Shown here one piece after another: positions 19,657 to 29,277 of a DNA stretch of 57,456 bases. The stretch lies in assembly GCF_014486675.1 (NCBI RefSeq), contig NZ_JACTAC010000012.1:1-57456 (forward strand), in the 5' to 3' direction. A program made the position numbers and the translations under genes. The stretch comes from Flavobacterium macrobrachii. Lineage in GTDB: Bacteria; Bacteroidota; Bacteroidia; Flavobacteriales; Flavobacteriaceae. The notes beneath the pieces are model-generated. The model ran no database searches and was not told where the DNA came from. It saw only the letters and a program-made list of their open reading frames with translations. Numbering within the stretch: the first letter of the stretch is position 1; each line of letters starts with the position of its first letter.

Positions 19657-21304
19657 ATGAAAAAAAAAAATACTCATTCTCTTTCTTTTCATTTTCAGCT
19701 CGGTAAGTTCTCAAAATTATAAAATCACTTATTTGAAAAGCTCCAATGGAAATTTGATTGAAAATCAAGATGCAATTTGGGTTTTTACGAATAGCAATGA
19801 AACTTTAATTAGTTCTGAAAAAGTAATGAGCAAAAAAAGCGAATTCCCTTTTGAGCAAATTTTTATTAACCGAAGCAATGATTTTTTTCAACAAATGACA
19901 AACTTGAATGATGAGAAAAGCATTGCTACAAAAGACAGCTTATCATTAAAAAAACAAAATTTTGAATTTCCATTGGAAACCAAAAAAATATTAGGTTACC
20001 ATTGTAAAAAAGCAAAAACGATAATCAATTCAAACACTATTGAATTTTGGTACACTGAAGATTTAAAGGTAAAAGCAGCACCAACAATTTTAGGGCAAAA
20101 TCTAGGATTGGTTTTGGAAATGGTTCGCAACGGAAACTTTGTAATTGCAGCAACCAAAATAGAAAAAACCAAAGAGTTTCCCGTTATTTCGCTTCCAAAA
20201 AAGAATGTTGATATTTTAACCTATAAAGATTTAGTTTGGAAAAGCCGATTTACAACTGTAGAAATTTTTAAAGACCAAATAATTAATTTTTCAAGCGATT
20301 CTAAATCGAATGATAGCATTTTAAGATTTGCTAACGGAACAATTGCGGTTAGAAAAGTAAAATTTCCTGTTATAAAATCTGGAAGTCAAATTTTTGCTGA
20401 TGTAACAGAACAATCCAATGGCGATGCTTATGACAGAACAGGTTCGTTTTTTATCATTCCAACTGATAAAGAAATTTCTTTTCTAAACGGATTACAAAAT
20501 GGTGTGAAATCGCTACCTATTTATTCTAATGAAAATGGAAAGGATTATCAAGGAGTTGTTGCTACAAAAAACTACAATCCAATAATTGAAATGATGCGTT
20601 TCTTCACTCCTTTTGGCGTTAAGCAATATAATTATTTGGAATTAAAAGATAAAAATTGGCATGACAAAGTGATGTACCGTCAGGACATTTCGGATTTGGT
20701 AAATCTATTAAGTGGAAAAGAGGTTTGGATTGGCATCAACATTGGAAATTATGACAAAGGCGGACACAAAGTTTCGGCAAATATTACTATTCATCCTGAA
20801 GAAATTTCGACAAAAGCTAAAGATATTGTTCCGCTATTTTGCACCAATAACGTAATGGAAATGGCTGGACAAGAATATGGCACGATGTTCAACCACGAGA
20901 AAGGTCTTGAAGTCAATTTCACGCTCAACAAACCAATGAAAAATGCCAAATTACGATATATTACTACTGGTCATGGCGGTTGGGAAAACGGCGATGAATT
21001 TGTTCCGAAAAAGAATTCTATTTATTTAGACGGAAAAGAAACTTTCAGTTTCAAACCTTGGCGACAAGATTGTGGTTCTTATCGATTGTACAATCCTGCT
21101 TCGGGGAATTTTCCAAATGGATTATCTTCTTCGGATTACAGTCGCTCAAATTGGTGTCCAGGAATGGTAACGTTTCCAATTTATATTGATTTAGGCGATT
21201 TGGAAGTTGGAACACATACAATGCAAATCAAAATCCCACAAGGTTTGCCTGAAGGAACGAGCTTTAGTTCGTGGAATATTTCGGGTATTTTGATTGGAGA
21301 ATAA
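19657..21304 (+). CDS. PNGase F-type peptide-N-glycosidase with N-terminal GLPGLI-like domain; signal peptide out of frame
   Basis: The C-terminal half belongs to the PNGase F family, secreted amidases that remove N-linked glycans from asparagine. Recognisable segments are GDAYDRTGSFFIIP (candidate catalytic Asp), ITTGHGGWENGDEFVPKKNS (candidate catalytic Glu), then PWRQDCGSYRLYNP, NFPNGLSSSDYSRSNWCPGM and the end GTSFSSWNISGILIGE. The N-terminal third (ILGYHCKKAKTII, then WYTEDL and LGLVLE) resembles GLPGLI-family proteins and could correspond to the extra N-terminal domain of type II PNGase F. The uninterrupted frame begins at codon 19733, but an excellent signal peptide (ILILFLFIFSSVSSQNYK) lies directly upstream behind ATG 19657. 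That ATG is followed by 11 As, where 10 would be in frame. So the gene is frameshifted at the homopolymer: sequencing error, phase variation or slippage. With 10 As the product is 548 residues. No neighbour is functionally linked. Confidence 0.82.
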
Positions 21305-21340
21305 AAAAAGCCCGAAAAAACTATTTTCGGGCTTTTTTTT
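21303..21340. terminator. Bidirectional terminator between the PNGase and cbs genes
   Basis: AAAAGCCCG (to 21314) pairs with CGGGCTTTT (from 21328), with A and T runs on either side. It serves the two convergent genes. Confidence 0.88.
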
Positions 21341-22700
21341 ATTTTATCGAACCAATAATATCGTATTTTGTAATAATATGGTGTTTCCCGTTTCCTAAAT
21401 CTACCAAAACAGCTTGATTGTCTTTAGTAAATAATTTAGAAACTTCTTCTATTGGTGTTCCTAATTTTACAATTGGATATGGTTTTCCCATTACTTCTTT
21501 AATTGGTTTTTCGGCTACATCTTTATCAGAAACATAACTTTGAAACAAATCAGATTCGTCAACCGAGCCAACAAAACCTGTGATATCAATTACTGGAATT
21601 TGAGAAATTTTATATTTACGCATTCTTTCAATGGCATGAGAAACCAACTCTTCTGTACGAACAATTACTAAAGATTTATCGATATGATCTTTAATTACAT
21701 CTTCGGCTTTGGTAACTTCTTCGTCAAGGAAACCGCGTTCGCGCATCCAATCGTCATTGAACATTTTCCCAACATAACGGCTTCCGCTATCGTGAAAAAG
21801 AACTACTACTACATCTTCTGGTTTGAAATGTTCTTTTAATTGATGCAAACCTTTAATACATGAACCTGCAGAATTACCAACGAAAATACCTTCTTCGAGA
21901 GCAATTTTACGGGTATAAACAGCAGCATCTTTGTCGGTTACTTTTGTGAAACCGTCGATTAGTGAAAAGTCAACATTTTTTGGAAGAATGTCTTCTCCAA
22001 TTCCTTCGGTGATGTATGAATAGATTTCGTTTTCGTCAAAAATTCCAGTTTCGTGGTATTTTTTGAAAACAGAACCATAAGTATCAATTCCCCAAATTTT
22101 GATGTTTGGATTTTTTTCTTTTAGGTATTTTGCAACACCAGAAATGGTTCCGCCAGTTCCAACGCCAACAACAAAATGTGTAACTTTACCTTCGGTTTGT
22201 TCCCAAATTTCTGGTCCTGTTTGTTCGTAATGTGCTGTTGCATTTGATGGATTGTCGTATTGATTTACGTACCAAGAGTTAGGAATTTCTGTTCCTAATC
22301 TTTTTGAAACTGAATAATACGAACGCTCGTCGGTTGGTTCTACATCTGTTGGACAAACGATTACTTTTGCGCCAACGGCACGAAGTATGTCCATTTTTTC
22401 TTTGGATTGTTTGTCGGTGATTACAAAAATACATTTGTATCCTTTTACAATGGCAGCTAATGCTAATCCCATTCCGGTGTTTCCAGATGTTCCTTCAATG
22501 ATGGTTCCGCCTGGTTTTAATCGTCCGTCGGCTTCGGCGTCTTCGACCATTTTTAGTGCCATTCGGTCTTTGACGGAATTTCCTGGGTTGAAGGTTTCTA
22601 CTTTTGCTAGAACTAAGGCATCAATTCCTTGAACGACTTTGTTTAGTTTTACTAATGGTGTATTTCCAATAGTTTCGAGTATGTTTTTTGCGTATTTCAT
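21339..22700 (-). CDS. Cystathionine beta-synthase-type PLP enzyme with CBS domains
   Basis: A 453-residue fold-type II PLP enzyme of the cysteine synthase/cystathionine beta-synthase group. The PLP lysine is in NPGNSVKDRMALK, the phosphate-binding region in EGTSGNTGMGLALAA, and the glycine loop in [15 protein letters not shown]. The C-terminal 115 residues carry a CBS-domain pair (TEELVSHAIERMRKYKISQI, then GKPYPIVKLGTPIEEVSKL), a regulatory module. This layout is that of cystathionine beta-synthase (serine plus homocysteine to cystathionine), though some relatives make cysteine from O-acetylserine. The substrate is inferred. Transcription is likely from the promoter at 22754-22783. Confidence 0.88.
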   Translation of the reverse strand: MKYAKNILETIGNTPLVKLNKVVQGIDALVLAKVETFNPGNSVKDRMALKMVEDAEADGRLKPGGTIIEGTSGNTGMGLALAAIVKGYKCIFVITDKQSKEKMDILRAVGAKVIVCPTDVEPTDERSYYSVSKRLGTEIPNSWYVNQYDNPSNATAHYEQTGPEIWEQTEGKVTHFVVGVGTGGTISGVAKYLKEKNPNIKIWGIDTYGSVFKKYHETGIFDENEIYSYITEGIGEDILPKNVDFSLIDGFTKVTDKDAAVYTRKIALEEGIFVGNSAGSCIKGLHQLKEHFKPEDVVVVLFHDSGSRYVGKMFNDDWMRERGFLDEEVTKAEDVIKDHIDKSLVIVRTEELVSHAIERMRKYKISQIPVIDITGFVGSVDESDLFQSYVSDKDVAEKPIKEVMGKPYPIVKLGTPIEEVSKLFTKDNQAVLVDLGNGKHHIITKYDIIGSIK

Positions 22701-22753
22701 TTTTTTTTCAAAATAGATAAAAGAGAAATGATAATGGATTTCTCTTTTTTTGA

Positions 22754-22783
22754 CAAAGGTAATGCTATTTGTATTGTTTACAA
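22754..22783 (-). promoter_or_regulatory. Promoter of the cbs-type gene, with 5' leader hairpin
   Basis: On the minus strand TTG (22781-22783), 19 bases, then TACCTTTG (22754-22761) fits the Bacteroidota consensus TTG-N17-23-TAnnTTTG. Just downstream, at about 22721-22747, AAAGAGAAAT and ATTTCTCTTT can form a hairpin at the start of the mRNA. Confidence 0.75.
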
Positions 22784-22806
22784 AAATTCGGATAGTTTAT
22801 CGTTTA

Positions 22807-22850
22807 ACCCTGATTGAAGCAAGCTACCGTGTAGCGCGAAAAGCAGGAAT
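22807..22850. repeat. Dispersed hairpin repeat, copy 1
   Basis: CCCTGATTGAAG (22808-22819), a small GCTAC/GTAGC hairpin, then CGAAAAGCAGGA. The end sequences match those of a second copy at 34001-34075. It fills the gap between the cbs promoter and the porin stop codon. From memory, repeats of this form are numerous in flavobacterial genomes. Confidence 0.65.
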
Positions 22851-22883
22851 TGCATTTGCTGAAAAAACCCGAACGTTTTGTTT

Positions 22884-24845
22884 CTACTGGAAGAAATTCC
22901 AAACCAATCCAAAACGTATCATGAAGTCACGATAGGGATAATTTGGTGCGGTGTAGTATTTCTTTTCGGAGGAAAACATGGTGTTGAAATGTTCGGCTTT
23001 GAGAAAAATTCTTGTTTGACGAATTCTTGCGTTGATGAAGAAATCTATCATTGGGAAGTCGCCAATTTTTCTATCAGTTTGGACGAAAGCTTCTGTAACA
23101 ACAGGATTATAGTCGTTCATGTAGTATTTTGAAAAATAGTTCAATGTGAAACCTGTTTGTAAAAATAGTGCTTTTTTGAAGAGGAAATCGGTGTAATAAA
23201 GTGAGTTTCTTGTTGTTATTTTTGGCACGTTTAGGACGCTATTTTCTTGGTCTACTTCTTGGTATAAAATGGTGTTGTCTAGTGCAAGTTTCCACCACTT
23301 GAACTCGCGACTTATATTTATTGAAAGGTAATTTATGGTTTTGTCGTATTGTTTTGGGGAAATTATTTGCTGTTGTTCATCGGTTGCATCGTTGCTAAAA
23401 TATAGATAATCATTTATAGATGTTAGTTTTAATGACGCTGTTAACCACTGTGTTTTGGCTATTGCTTGTAGATTATTTATTTTTTCGTTGTTGAAATCGT
23501 TTGCCCAATTGTAGTTAACAAAACTGCTTTGGTAGAGATTGTAAACGTGATCGGGAATTTTGCTGAACATTTGGTACTGAAATTGTAACTCGTTTTTATC
23601 GTTGAGTTTGTAGTTTAGTTTGGCGTCAAAATTAGACATTGCTTGGTTTGAAATGGAGTTGGAATAGGTAAAAACTCCGTTCCATTTGTCTTTTCGGTAT
23701 TCGTATTGTCCACCAATGGTGTTGATTTCGTCAGAAAGTTTGCTTGGAACAGTTCCTGAATCTAGAATTAATACTTTTTTATAATAATAATTGTATCTGA
23801 AATCTTCTATGAAAAACTGAAATTTCCCTAGTGTTTTGTTTTCATATATTGCTCCGAGTTTATTGTACATTCGATTGTAGCGTGTGTGGTCATTAATGTT
23901 TGCAGCGATGTATGAGTCACCAAAGCGATTAATTCGGGTATCGCCAACTGTTGAAACAAGTGTTCTTTGATTGTACTCAAAAAACTTGGTTTCGTAGTTA
24001 AATTGATGCGCTAAGAACAGGTTGTTTTGGGCTTCTTTGGAGTTTATTCTAAAATTGTGGTCAATGAAATATCGTTTCCCTTTCATAAAACTTTTGGCAT
24101 CACGAAGATAAACTTCAAGTCGCGCTCGGTTTTCAAAATCGGGATCATCGATTTCAAACTGCTCTAGTGTTGTAATTCCGCCATTTTCACCGTTTAAAAT
24201 ATCTTGTCCAGTGAAATGAAAGTTTAAAAAGTATCTTTTATTGAGCGTATTATAGCTTGTTGTAAAGCGAAAATTCCCTGTACTTGAGAGTTGATTTATA
24301 TATTTTCCAAGAGAACGCAAACCTCTGAAAGCCAATGACACATTAAATCTTTCTGATGTATTTACTGCAATTAAAGCGTCAACGGATTGTCCTTGTTCCA
24401 TTGTTGTTTTAAAATACAATTCGGTTATTGGTGTTGCAACAGAATAATAGTTGATATCATTAGGTTGCATGTAGTTGAAGTGCTTTCCTGAAAAACCTAT
24501 TTCGGGAAATGATGAGAGTTTTTTGTAGCCGAAGTCAAGTGTTGTATAGGTTTGTCCTTCGTTGGAAAAAGGCAATAGCCCAAAAATATCTTTTCGAAGA
24601 TAATTGTATTCGTATTCTTTTTTTATGGTTAATGATGTATCAACATAGGTTGTGTCTCTTTGTAGTGATATGATACGATATTGATTGAAGGTAGAGGTTT
24701 TTACACTTTTGAACTTAGTTGTGTCTTTGTCTCTATTATTAATAGAAGAAATAGGAGCACTTAATTGCTCATTAAGTACCTTTTTCTTTTGGGCAATACC
24801 AATCGAAAATGACAATATAAATATTACTAAAATTAATTTTTTCAT
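22884..24845 (-). CDS. Putative outer-membrane porin (Porin_10 type)
   Basis: A 653-residue protein starting at MKKLILVIF (24845) with a signal peptide ending near SIGIAQKKK. A longer frame to 24896 only adds an unlikely N-terminal stretch, and a -7-like box TATTTTTG at 24863-24870 lies inside it. The mature part is rich in alternating aromatic/polar strands typical of a beta barrel. Recognisable stretches are FPEIGFSGKHFNYMQPNDIN and VNTSERFNVSLAFRGLRSLG. The C-terminus (RDFMIRFGLVWNFFQ) ends in an aromatic residue, as outer-membrane barrels do. It matches the Bacteroidota putative porin family; the substrate is unknown. Confidence 0.82.
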   Translation of the reverse strand: MKKLILVIFILSFSIGIAQKKKVLNEQLSAPISSINNRDKDTTKFKSVKTSTFNQYRIISLQRDTTYVDTSLTIKKEYEYNYLRKDIFGLLPFSNEGQTYTTLDFGYKKLSSFPEIGFSGKHFNYMQPNDINYYSVATPITELYFKTTMEQGQSVDALIAVNTSERFNVSLAFRGLRSLGKYINQLSSTGNFRFTTSYNTLNKRYFLNFHFTGQDILNGENGGITTLEQFEIDDPDFENRARLEVYLRDAKSFMKGKRYFIDHNFRINSKEAQNNLFLAHQFNYETKFFEYNQRTLVSTVGDTRINRFGDSYIAANINDHTRYNRMYNKLGAIYENKTLGKFQFFIEDFRYNYYYKKVLILDSGTVPSKLSDEINTIGGQYEYRKDKWNGVFTYSNSISNQAMSNFDAKLNYKLNDKNELQFQYQMFSKIPDHVYNLYQSSFVNYNWANDFNNEKINNLQAIAKTQWLTASLKLTSINDYLYFSNDATDEQQQIISPKQYDKTINYLSINISREFKWWKLALDNTILYQEVDQENSVLNVPKITTRNSLYYTDFLFKKALFLQTGFTLNYFSKYYMNDYNPVVTEAFVQTDRKIGDFPMIDFFINARIRQTRIFLKAEHFNTMFSSEKKYYTAPNYPYRDFMIRFGLVWNFFQ

Positions 24846-24895
24846 TAGAATAGATTTCGGAGCAAAAATACATAAAAGTATTTGTAATAAAGTCA

Positions 24896-24929
24896 TAAAA
24901 AAACCATCCCGAATTGGAATGGTTTTTTT
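24896..24929. terminator. Terminator after the subtilisin gene
   Basis: A-rich AACCATCCC pairs with GGAATGGTT followed by Ts (mirror symmetric). It lies between the subtilisin stop and the porin start, and on the minus strand it terminates the subtilisin transcript. Confidence 0.75.
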
Positions 24930-24950
24930 ATGTAAATAATTTAAAAGGAA

Positions 24951-26825
24951 TTATTCTTTAATAAATTTCTTAGTATATGAACCATCAGAAGAGTCAACTT
25001 TAACAATATAAACCCCAGATTGAAGATTAGCAACATCAATTGTAGTTGTTGTATCTAATAAAGACTGAGATTTAATTAACCTACCTTGTAAATCAACAAT
25101 AGATAGTGTTGCGTTATTATAAATTGTATTTATATTAACATTCAAAGTGTTTTTTGCAGGATTTGGATATAATGTAAACATATTTTTTAAATTAGGTATA
25201 TCCGAATTAAGTCTTGTTAGACCACTACCAGAGACAATTAAGCTAAATTTTTGTTGTCCTCCTGACAAATTACCCTTGTGAGTAACCAAAATATTATATA
25301 TTCCATTCGCATTTTCAATTTCAATTTTTTCAAAGTTATCTCTAGAATTATCAGTTAAATTTGAAGCACTAAATGAAGGATTTGACGGGTCTAAAGTCCA
25401 AGGATAAAAAATTTCACCATCTTTTAATATTCTAATATCTAAATCATTAACTAACATCTTTGTTTGAAGGTCAACAGTTCCACTATTAGCTGAAAGAGGA
25501 GGTCTATCTGTCCATGAAATTGACGCCATTAAAGATGAAGAGTTGTTTATTTGTACTTCTGTTGAGTATGCAGCATTATTTTGTAAAGTTAATTCATCAA
25601 TAATGGATGCTGTCCCTTTATCAGTTATAAGTCTTGCAGCCTTTTCGGAATTAACCAAACCCCAACCAAACATATAGTCGGGACCTTTAGATGAACCTGC
25701 TTCTTCAGCTGTGTGAAGAATTAAACCTTTTAAAGTAGAAGCTAGCATTGGATTTTGATAAAGATTAGAATAATGCTGCTGCAGTAATAAACAAGCGCCA
25801 GCAACTGCAGGTGATGCCATGGAAGTTCCACTTAAAAAACCATTAGAAGAGTCGCTCGCAGAAGTTGTAGACCTTACATTTACACCTTTTGCAACAACAT
25901 CAGGTTTTATTCTACCATCATCTGTAGGACCCCAATTACTGAAAGCTGACATGACAACACTATTGGGTGACACATAATTCAAAACCTGATTAATAGCACC
26001 TACAGTAATTACATTTTTAGCAGAGTTGAAACCCCCAATCAAATCAAAACCATTTTTAGAAGGATTATACTGTTGAAAATTATCTCTATCATTTCCAGCT
26101 GCCACAATAGGCAACAAAAATTGTGAATTAAAAAGTAAAGAATCCATTAATCTTGCTTTATTATCATATCCTCCAAAAAGCCATAATGGTGCTGTATCAG
26201 CGTCGGCTCCATATGAATGATTAGATACTAATAAATTAAAGTTTTGAAAAGCAGAGGACATTTCTGTTAAATCATTTGACCAATCATAGGAATAAACACT
26301 AGCGTTATAAGCTATACCTCTAATGTTTAAATTCCCAACACCAGAAGCTATAATGGTACCTGTTACATGTGTTGCATGATTATCATCAACAGAGTCATCA
26401 ATAATTGAAACCCTATTGTTAAATTGAGAATGTGAAAATCTTGCTGAACCACCATCCCACACACCTGCATACAAGCCAGCACCATTTAAATTTAAACCTA
26501 AACCACCATCAGAATAAAGCCTATCTGCGAATATAGTCTTTGCAGAATTAAAATTATAAGTTGTATTGTAAATAGGAATTCCGTCTATTATGTTAACAAG
26601 CTCTTTTTTATTGTCATTTTTAAAATAAATAGATCTAAAATTAGGATTTTTTTTTAAAAAGTTTGAGACATTAATTTTATTTAACAACTCAAAATCGTAC
26701 AACTCCTTGTCAAGAGAATCTAGTGAGGCTAAATTAGAATTTAAAAAAATATAACTATCAAATTTTTTTTGTGAATAAGAAAAAGTGCAAAGAAGAATAA
26801 TTAGTAAAAATATTATTTTTTTCAT
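24951..26825 (-). CDS. Secreted subtilisin-family serine protease with T9SS sorting domain
   Basis: A 624-residue S8 peptidase. The start is MKKIIFLLII at 26825, giving a signal peptide; a longer upstream frame is rejected because it covers a TATATTTG box (26842-26849). The catalytic triad is visible: Asp in YAGVWDGGSA (about residue 124), His in DDNHATHVTGT (about 150) and Ser in GFLSGTSMASPAVAGA. Residues near 20-100 look like an inhibitor propeptide. A PPC-like beta domain precedes the type A T9SS C-terminal domain (FTLYPNPAKNTLNVNI to KKFIKE), so export across the outer membrane by the gliding-associated secretion system is expected. It is the last gene of the SusC-SusD locus, on the same strand. 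Confidence 0.93.
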   Translation of the reverse strand: MKKIIFLLIILLCTFSYSQKKFDSYIFLNSNLASLDSLDKELYDFELLNKINVSNFLKKNPNFRSIYFKNDNKKELVNIIDGIPIYNTTYNFNSAKTIFADRLYSDGGLGLNLNGAGLYAGVWDGGSARFSHSQFNNRVSIIDDSVDDNHATHVTGTIIASGVGNLNIRGIAYNASVYSYDWSNDLTEMSSAFQNFNLLVSNHSYGADADTAPLWLFGGYDNKARLMDSLLFNSQFLLPIVAAGNDRDNFQQYNPSKNGFDLIGGFNSAKNVITVGAINQVLNYVSPNSVVMSAFSNWGPTDDGRIKPDVVAKGVNVRSTTSASDSSNGFLSGTSMASPAVAGACLLLQQHYSNLYQNPMLASTLKGLILHTAEEAGSSKGPDYMFGWGLVNSEKAARLITDKGTASIIDELTLQNNAAYSTEVQINNSSSLMASISWTDRPPLSANSGTVDLQTKMLVNDLDIRILKDGEIFYPWTLDPSNPSFSASNLTDNSRDNFEKIEIENANGIYNILVTHKGNLSGGQQKFSLIVSGSGLTRLNSDIPNLKNMFTLYPNPAKNTLNVNINTIYNNATLSIVDLQGRLIKSQSLLDTTTTIDVANLQSGVYIVKVDSSDGSYTKKFIKE

Positions 26826-26863
26826 AACAAAAGATTTATAGCAAATATAGTAATTTTTTATAT

Positions 26864-26900
26864 AAAAAAAAGGCAGTTTAAAAAACTGCCTTTTTTTTTT
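26864..26900. terminator. Terminator after the Calx-beta-like lipoprotein gene
   Basis: AGGCAGTTT (26871-26879) pairs with AAACTGCCT (26883-26891), flanked by A and T runs. It separates susCD-lipoprotein from the protease, so the protease probably has its own promoter. Confidence 0.85.
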
Positions 26901-26910
26901 AATTATATTT

Positions 26911-27783
26911 TTACTGTAGTGTAATAATATTTTGACCTGAATAATATAATCCAACTAAATTCCCTGTAGAAGCATTAAAAGCTCTATACTCATAATCTAA
27001 AAATATTTCACCAGTTGTAGTGTCATAAAAACCAGTAGCTCTGTATTTTACATCACAAACAGTAGGAGTACCTCCAACATTAAAAGTTCTTTGTCTAACT
27101 GTAGTATCTAGAACCTCAACAGTTCCAACTGAACCCGATGGGTCACTAGAATCAGCTGTAAATATTAACTCAAAAAGAGTATTTACTGGACTAGCATCAC
27201 CCGGCAAATTGTTATTAACTAAAAGAACATCACAATCACCATTAGTATTAGCACTACCTACACCAGAAGTTGAACCAAAACCTACATCTTCTACTGATAA
27301 TAGACCAAACCAAAAAGCATATTGAGTAGGACAATCATCATTTACAACGACAACATCTTTTTCTGTAGAGCCATTAGCACCAGAAAGACCTACTACCAAA
27401 GAACTACTTGATTGTATCTTAATCTTAAATCTTCTACTTTCGTTAAATTCAGAATCATTAACTAAATTCAACTGAAAAGCAGATTCGTACTGCCCTGCTG
27501 GGATAGTAATTGATAAAGAATTAAAAGTAAAATGATCACCACTAATAGCGGTTCCGTCTGTTACAACAATTGAAACTTCAACATCAGTATTTTGAGGCTC
27601 AGACAAATAAACAGGTATAGAAACTGAACCTGAATTCTCAAGTACAGTTAGGACATTATCAGTACTTTTAAAACTTAAAAAAGTAAAATCATCGAATGTT
27701 TTTGTTAAATCGTTTTCATCATCACATGATAAATTTAATAAACAAAAACTAACTAAAAAAATAATGGAATATAACTTTTTCAT
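26911..27783 (-). CDS. Lipoprotein with Calx-beta-like domain in a SusCD locus
   Basis: A 290-residue lipoprotein with lipobox LLNLSC at about residue 20, followed by the acidic stretch DDEND, compatible with the flavobacterial signal for surface display. Residues 40-125 resemble a Calx-beta fold (VLENSGSVSIPVYLSEPQ, then TISGDHF-like TAISGDHFTF and IPAGQYESAFQLNLVNDSEF). The C-terminal half carries no recognised domain. It sits 2 bases from susD, the usual position of an accessory substrate-binding lipoprotein (SusE/F-like role). The ligand is unknown. Confidence 0.78.
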   Translation of the reverse strand: MKKLYSIIFLVSFCLLNLSCDDENDLTKTFDDFTFLSFKSTDNVLTVLENSGSVSIPVYLSEPQNTDVEVSIVVTDGTAISGDHFTFNSLSITIPAGQYESAFQLNLVNDSEFNESRRFKIKIQSSSSLVVGLSGANGSTEKDVVVVNDDCPTQYAFWFGLLSVEDVGFGSTSGVGSANTNGDCDVLLVNNNLPGDASPVNTLFELIFTADSSDPSGSVGTVEVLDTTVRQRTFNVGGTPTVCDVKYRATGFYDTTTGEIFLDYEYRAFNASTGNLVGLYYSGQNIITLQ

Positions 27784-27785
27784 AA

Positions 27786-29267
27786 TTAGTTTGCAGAATA
27801 ATTTGGATTCTGCTGAATGTTAGGGTTAATATTTAATGTTGTTTGATCAATTGGCCATTGCCATCTGTGATCGTCAGCCGATAAAGTTTGTGGTACGGAA
27901 ATATTACCAGTACCGTCAGATAAGTGACCTTTACCAGAACGTTGTAAAGGCAACCCTAATCTTTTTAAAGTAAAAAATCTATCACCTTCAAAAGCTAGTT
28001 CTAAACGTCTTTGAAGTAAAATTTGATTAAGTAAAGCTGAACCAGTCTCATTACCTGAAACAAAACCTGTATACCTTTGTGCTCTTAGTGCATTAAGCGC
28101 AGCTAAAGCACCTGTATCATCGTTACCCAGTCTAGCTTTTGCCTCAGCAAGGTTAAGATATACTTCTGAAGTTCTGATGTATTTACCATCAAGGAAACGC
28201 TGATTAGTAAGATCACGATAATATTTAGTTATATGAATATACTCACTGCCATTTGATTGAGCAACTGTAAAATAAGCAGATTTTCTTACATCATTATTTA
28301 AATATAAGTTATAAAAATCAAAATCACAAACGTATTCAGAAAAGAAAGCGCCAGATAAGAATTGAAAATAATCAACACCAATTTGTACATCATCTTGAAC
28401 AGTAATTGCTATTTTAAATAGTATGTCAGAATTATTCGAGTCATTCCAAATACCAGGAAACTGTGCTCTAGTACCGAGTGTAGCACCTAAATCAATAGCT
28501 TCTTGAGCTCTTTGAGCTGCTAATGCATAATTACCATTATAAAGATAAACACGAGATAACAATGCTTTAACAGAAACTCTATCTAAAAAAACATTAGTAC
28601 CAGCTTGAGTTGCATCAACAGTATTTTCTACAGCTATTATCTGAGAAGCTAATTCTAAATCATTAATGATTTCATTATAAGTTTCTTCTACAGTAGCTAA
28701 ACGAGTTGGTAATTGTTGTGGGTTAAATGTCTTTACATAAGCGATACCCAAACTCTGATTTGCATTTGCTGATTGTGTAGGAATTTTTGCGTATGCTCTA
28801 GCTACATCAAAATGACAAATAGCCCTAACTGCAAGTGCCTGACCCAAAATGTTATTTTTAAAATCACCGTCAGGTAATACATTAATCCTATCAATAATTG
28901 AATTTGCTCTACTTATAATTCTGTAAGCTGTACCATACATACCATTAGGAACATTATTAGAATTAAAAGTAAACTCAGCATTTACTCTTCCAGACTGTCT
29001 TCCTTCAGTGTTCAATACCAAATTATCAGACATGATATCAGGTGTACTAATTAAACCATCACCTGAACCTCCACCACTGAAATACCCATTACCTCTAAAG
29101 GCAGAATACATTGCGTTTTTTGCTTGTTCAAAATCAGCAGGTGACTTGTAGAAATTTTCAAAAATTTCTTGATCATAAGGAATATATTCATCCATTTTAT
29201 CTTCACAAGAAATGACACTGAAAATCATTATTGCAAAAAAAGATTTATTTATAAAATTTATTTTCAT
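27786..29267 (-). CDS. SusD/RagB family nutrient-binding lipoprotein
   Basis: A 493-residue SusD-type outer-membrane lipoprotein, the lid and ligand-binding partner of the SusC transporter downstream of which it lies. The lipobox is FSVISC at about residue 21. TPR-like helical segments (NNILGQALAVRAICHFDVAR, then VSVKALLSRVYLYNGNYALA) and the C-terminal hallmark LQRRLELAFEGDRFFTLKRL are clear. The end, WQWPIDQTTLNINPNIQQNP, is typical of the family. It is separated from susC by 10 bases. Confidence 0.95.
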   Translation of the reverse strand: MKINFINKSFFAIMIFSVISCEDKMDEYIPYDQEIFENFYKSPADFEQAKNAMYSAFRGNGYFSGGGSGDGLISTPDIMSDNLVLNTEGRQSGRVNAEFTFNSNNVPNGMYGTAYRIISRANSIIDRINVLPDGDFKNNILGQALAVRAICHFDVARAYAKIPTQSANANQSLGIAYVKTFNPQQLPTRLATVEETYNEIINDLELASQIIAVENTVDATQAGTNVFLDRVSVKALLSRVYLYNGNYALAAQRAQEAIDLGATLGTRAQFPGIWNDSNNSDILFKIAITVQDDVQIGVDYFQFLSGAFFSEYVCDFDFYNLYLNNDVRKSAYFTVAQSNGSEYIHITKYYRDLTNQRFLDGKYIRTSEVYLNLAEAKARLGNDDTGALAALNALRAQRYTGFVSGNETGSALLNQILLQRRLELAFEGDRFFTLKRLGLPLQRSGKGHLSDGTGNISVPQTLSADDHRWQWPIDQTTLNINPNIQQNPNYSAN

Positions 29268-29277
29268 AGTTAATGTT

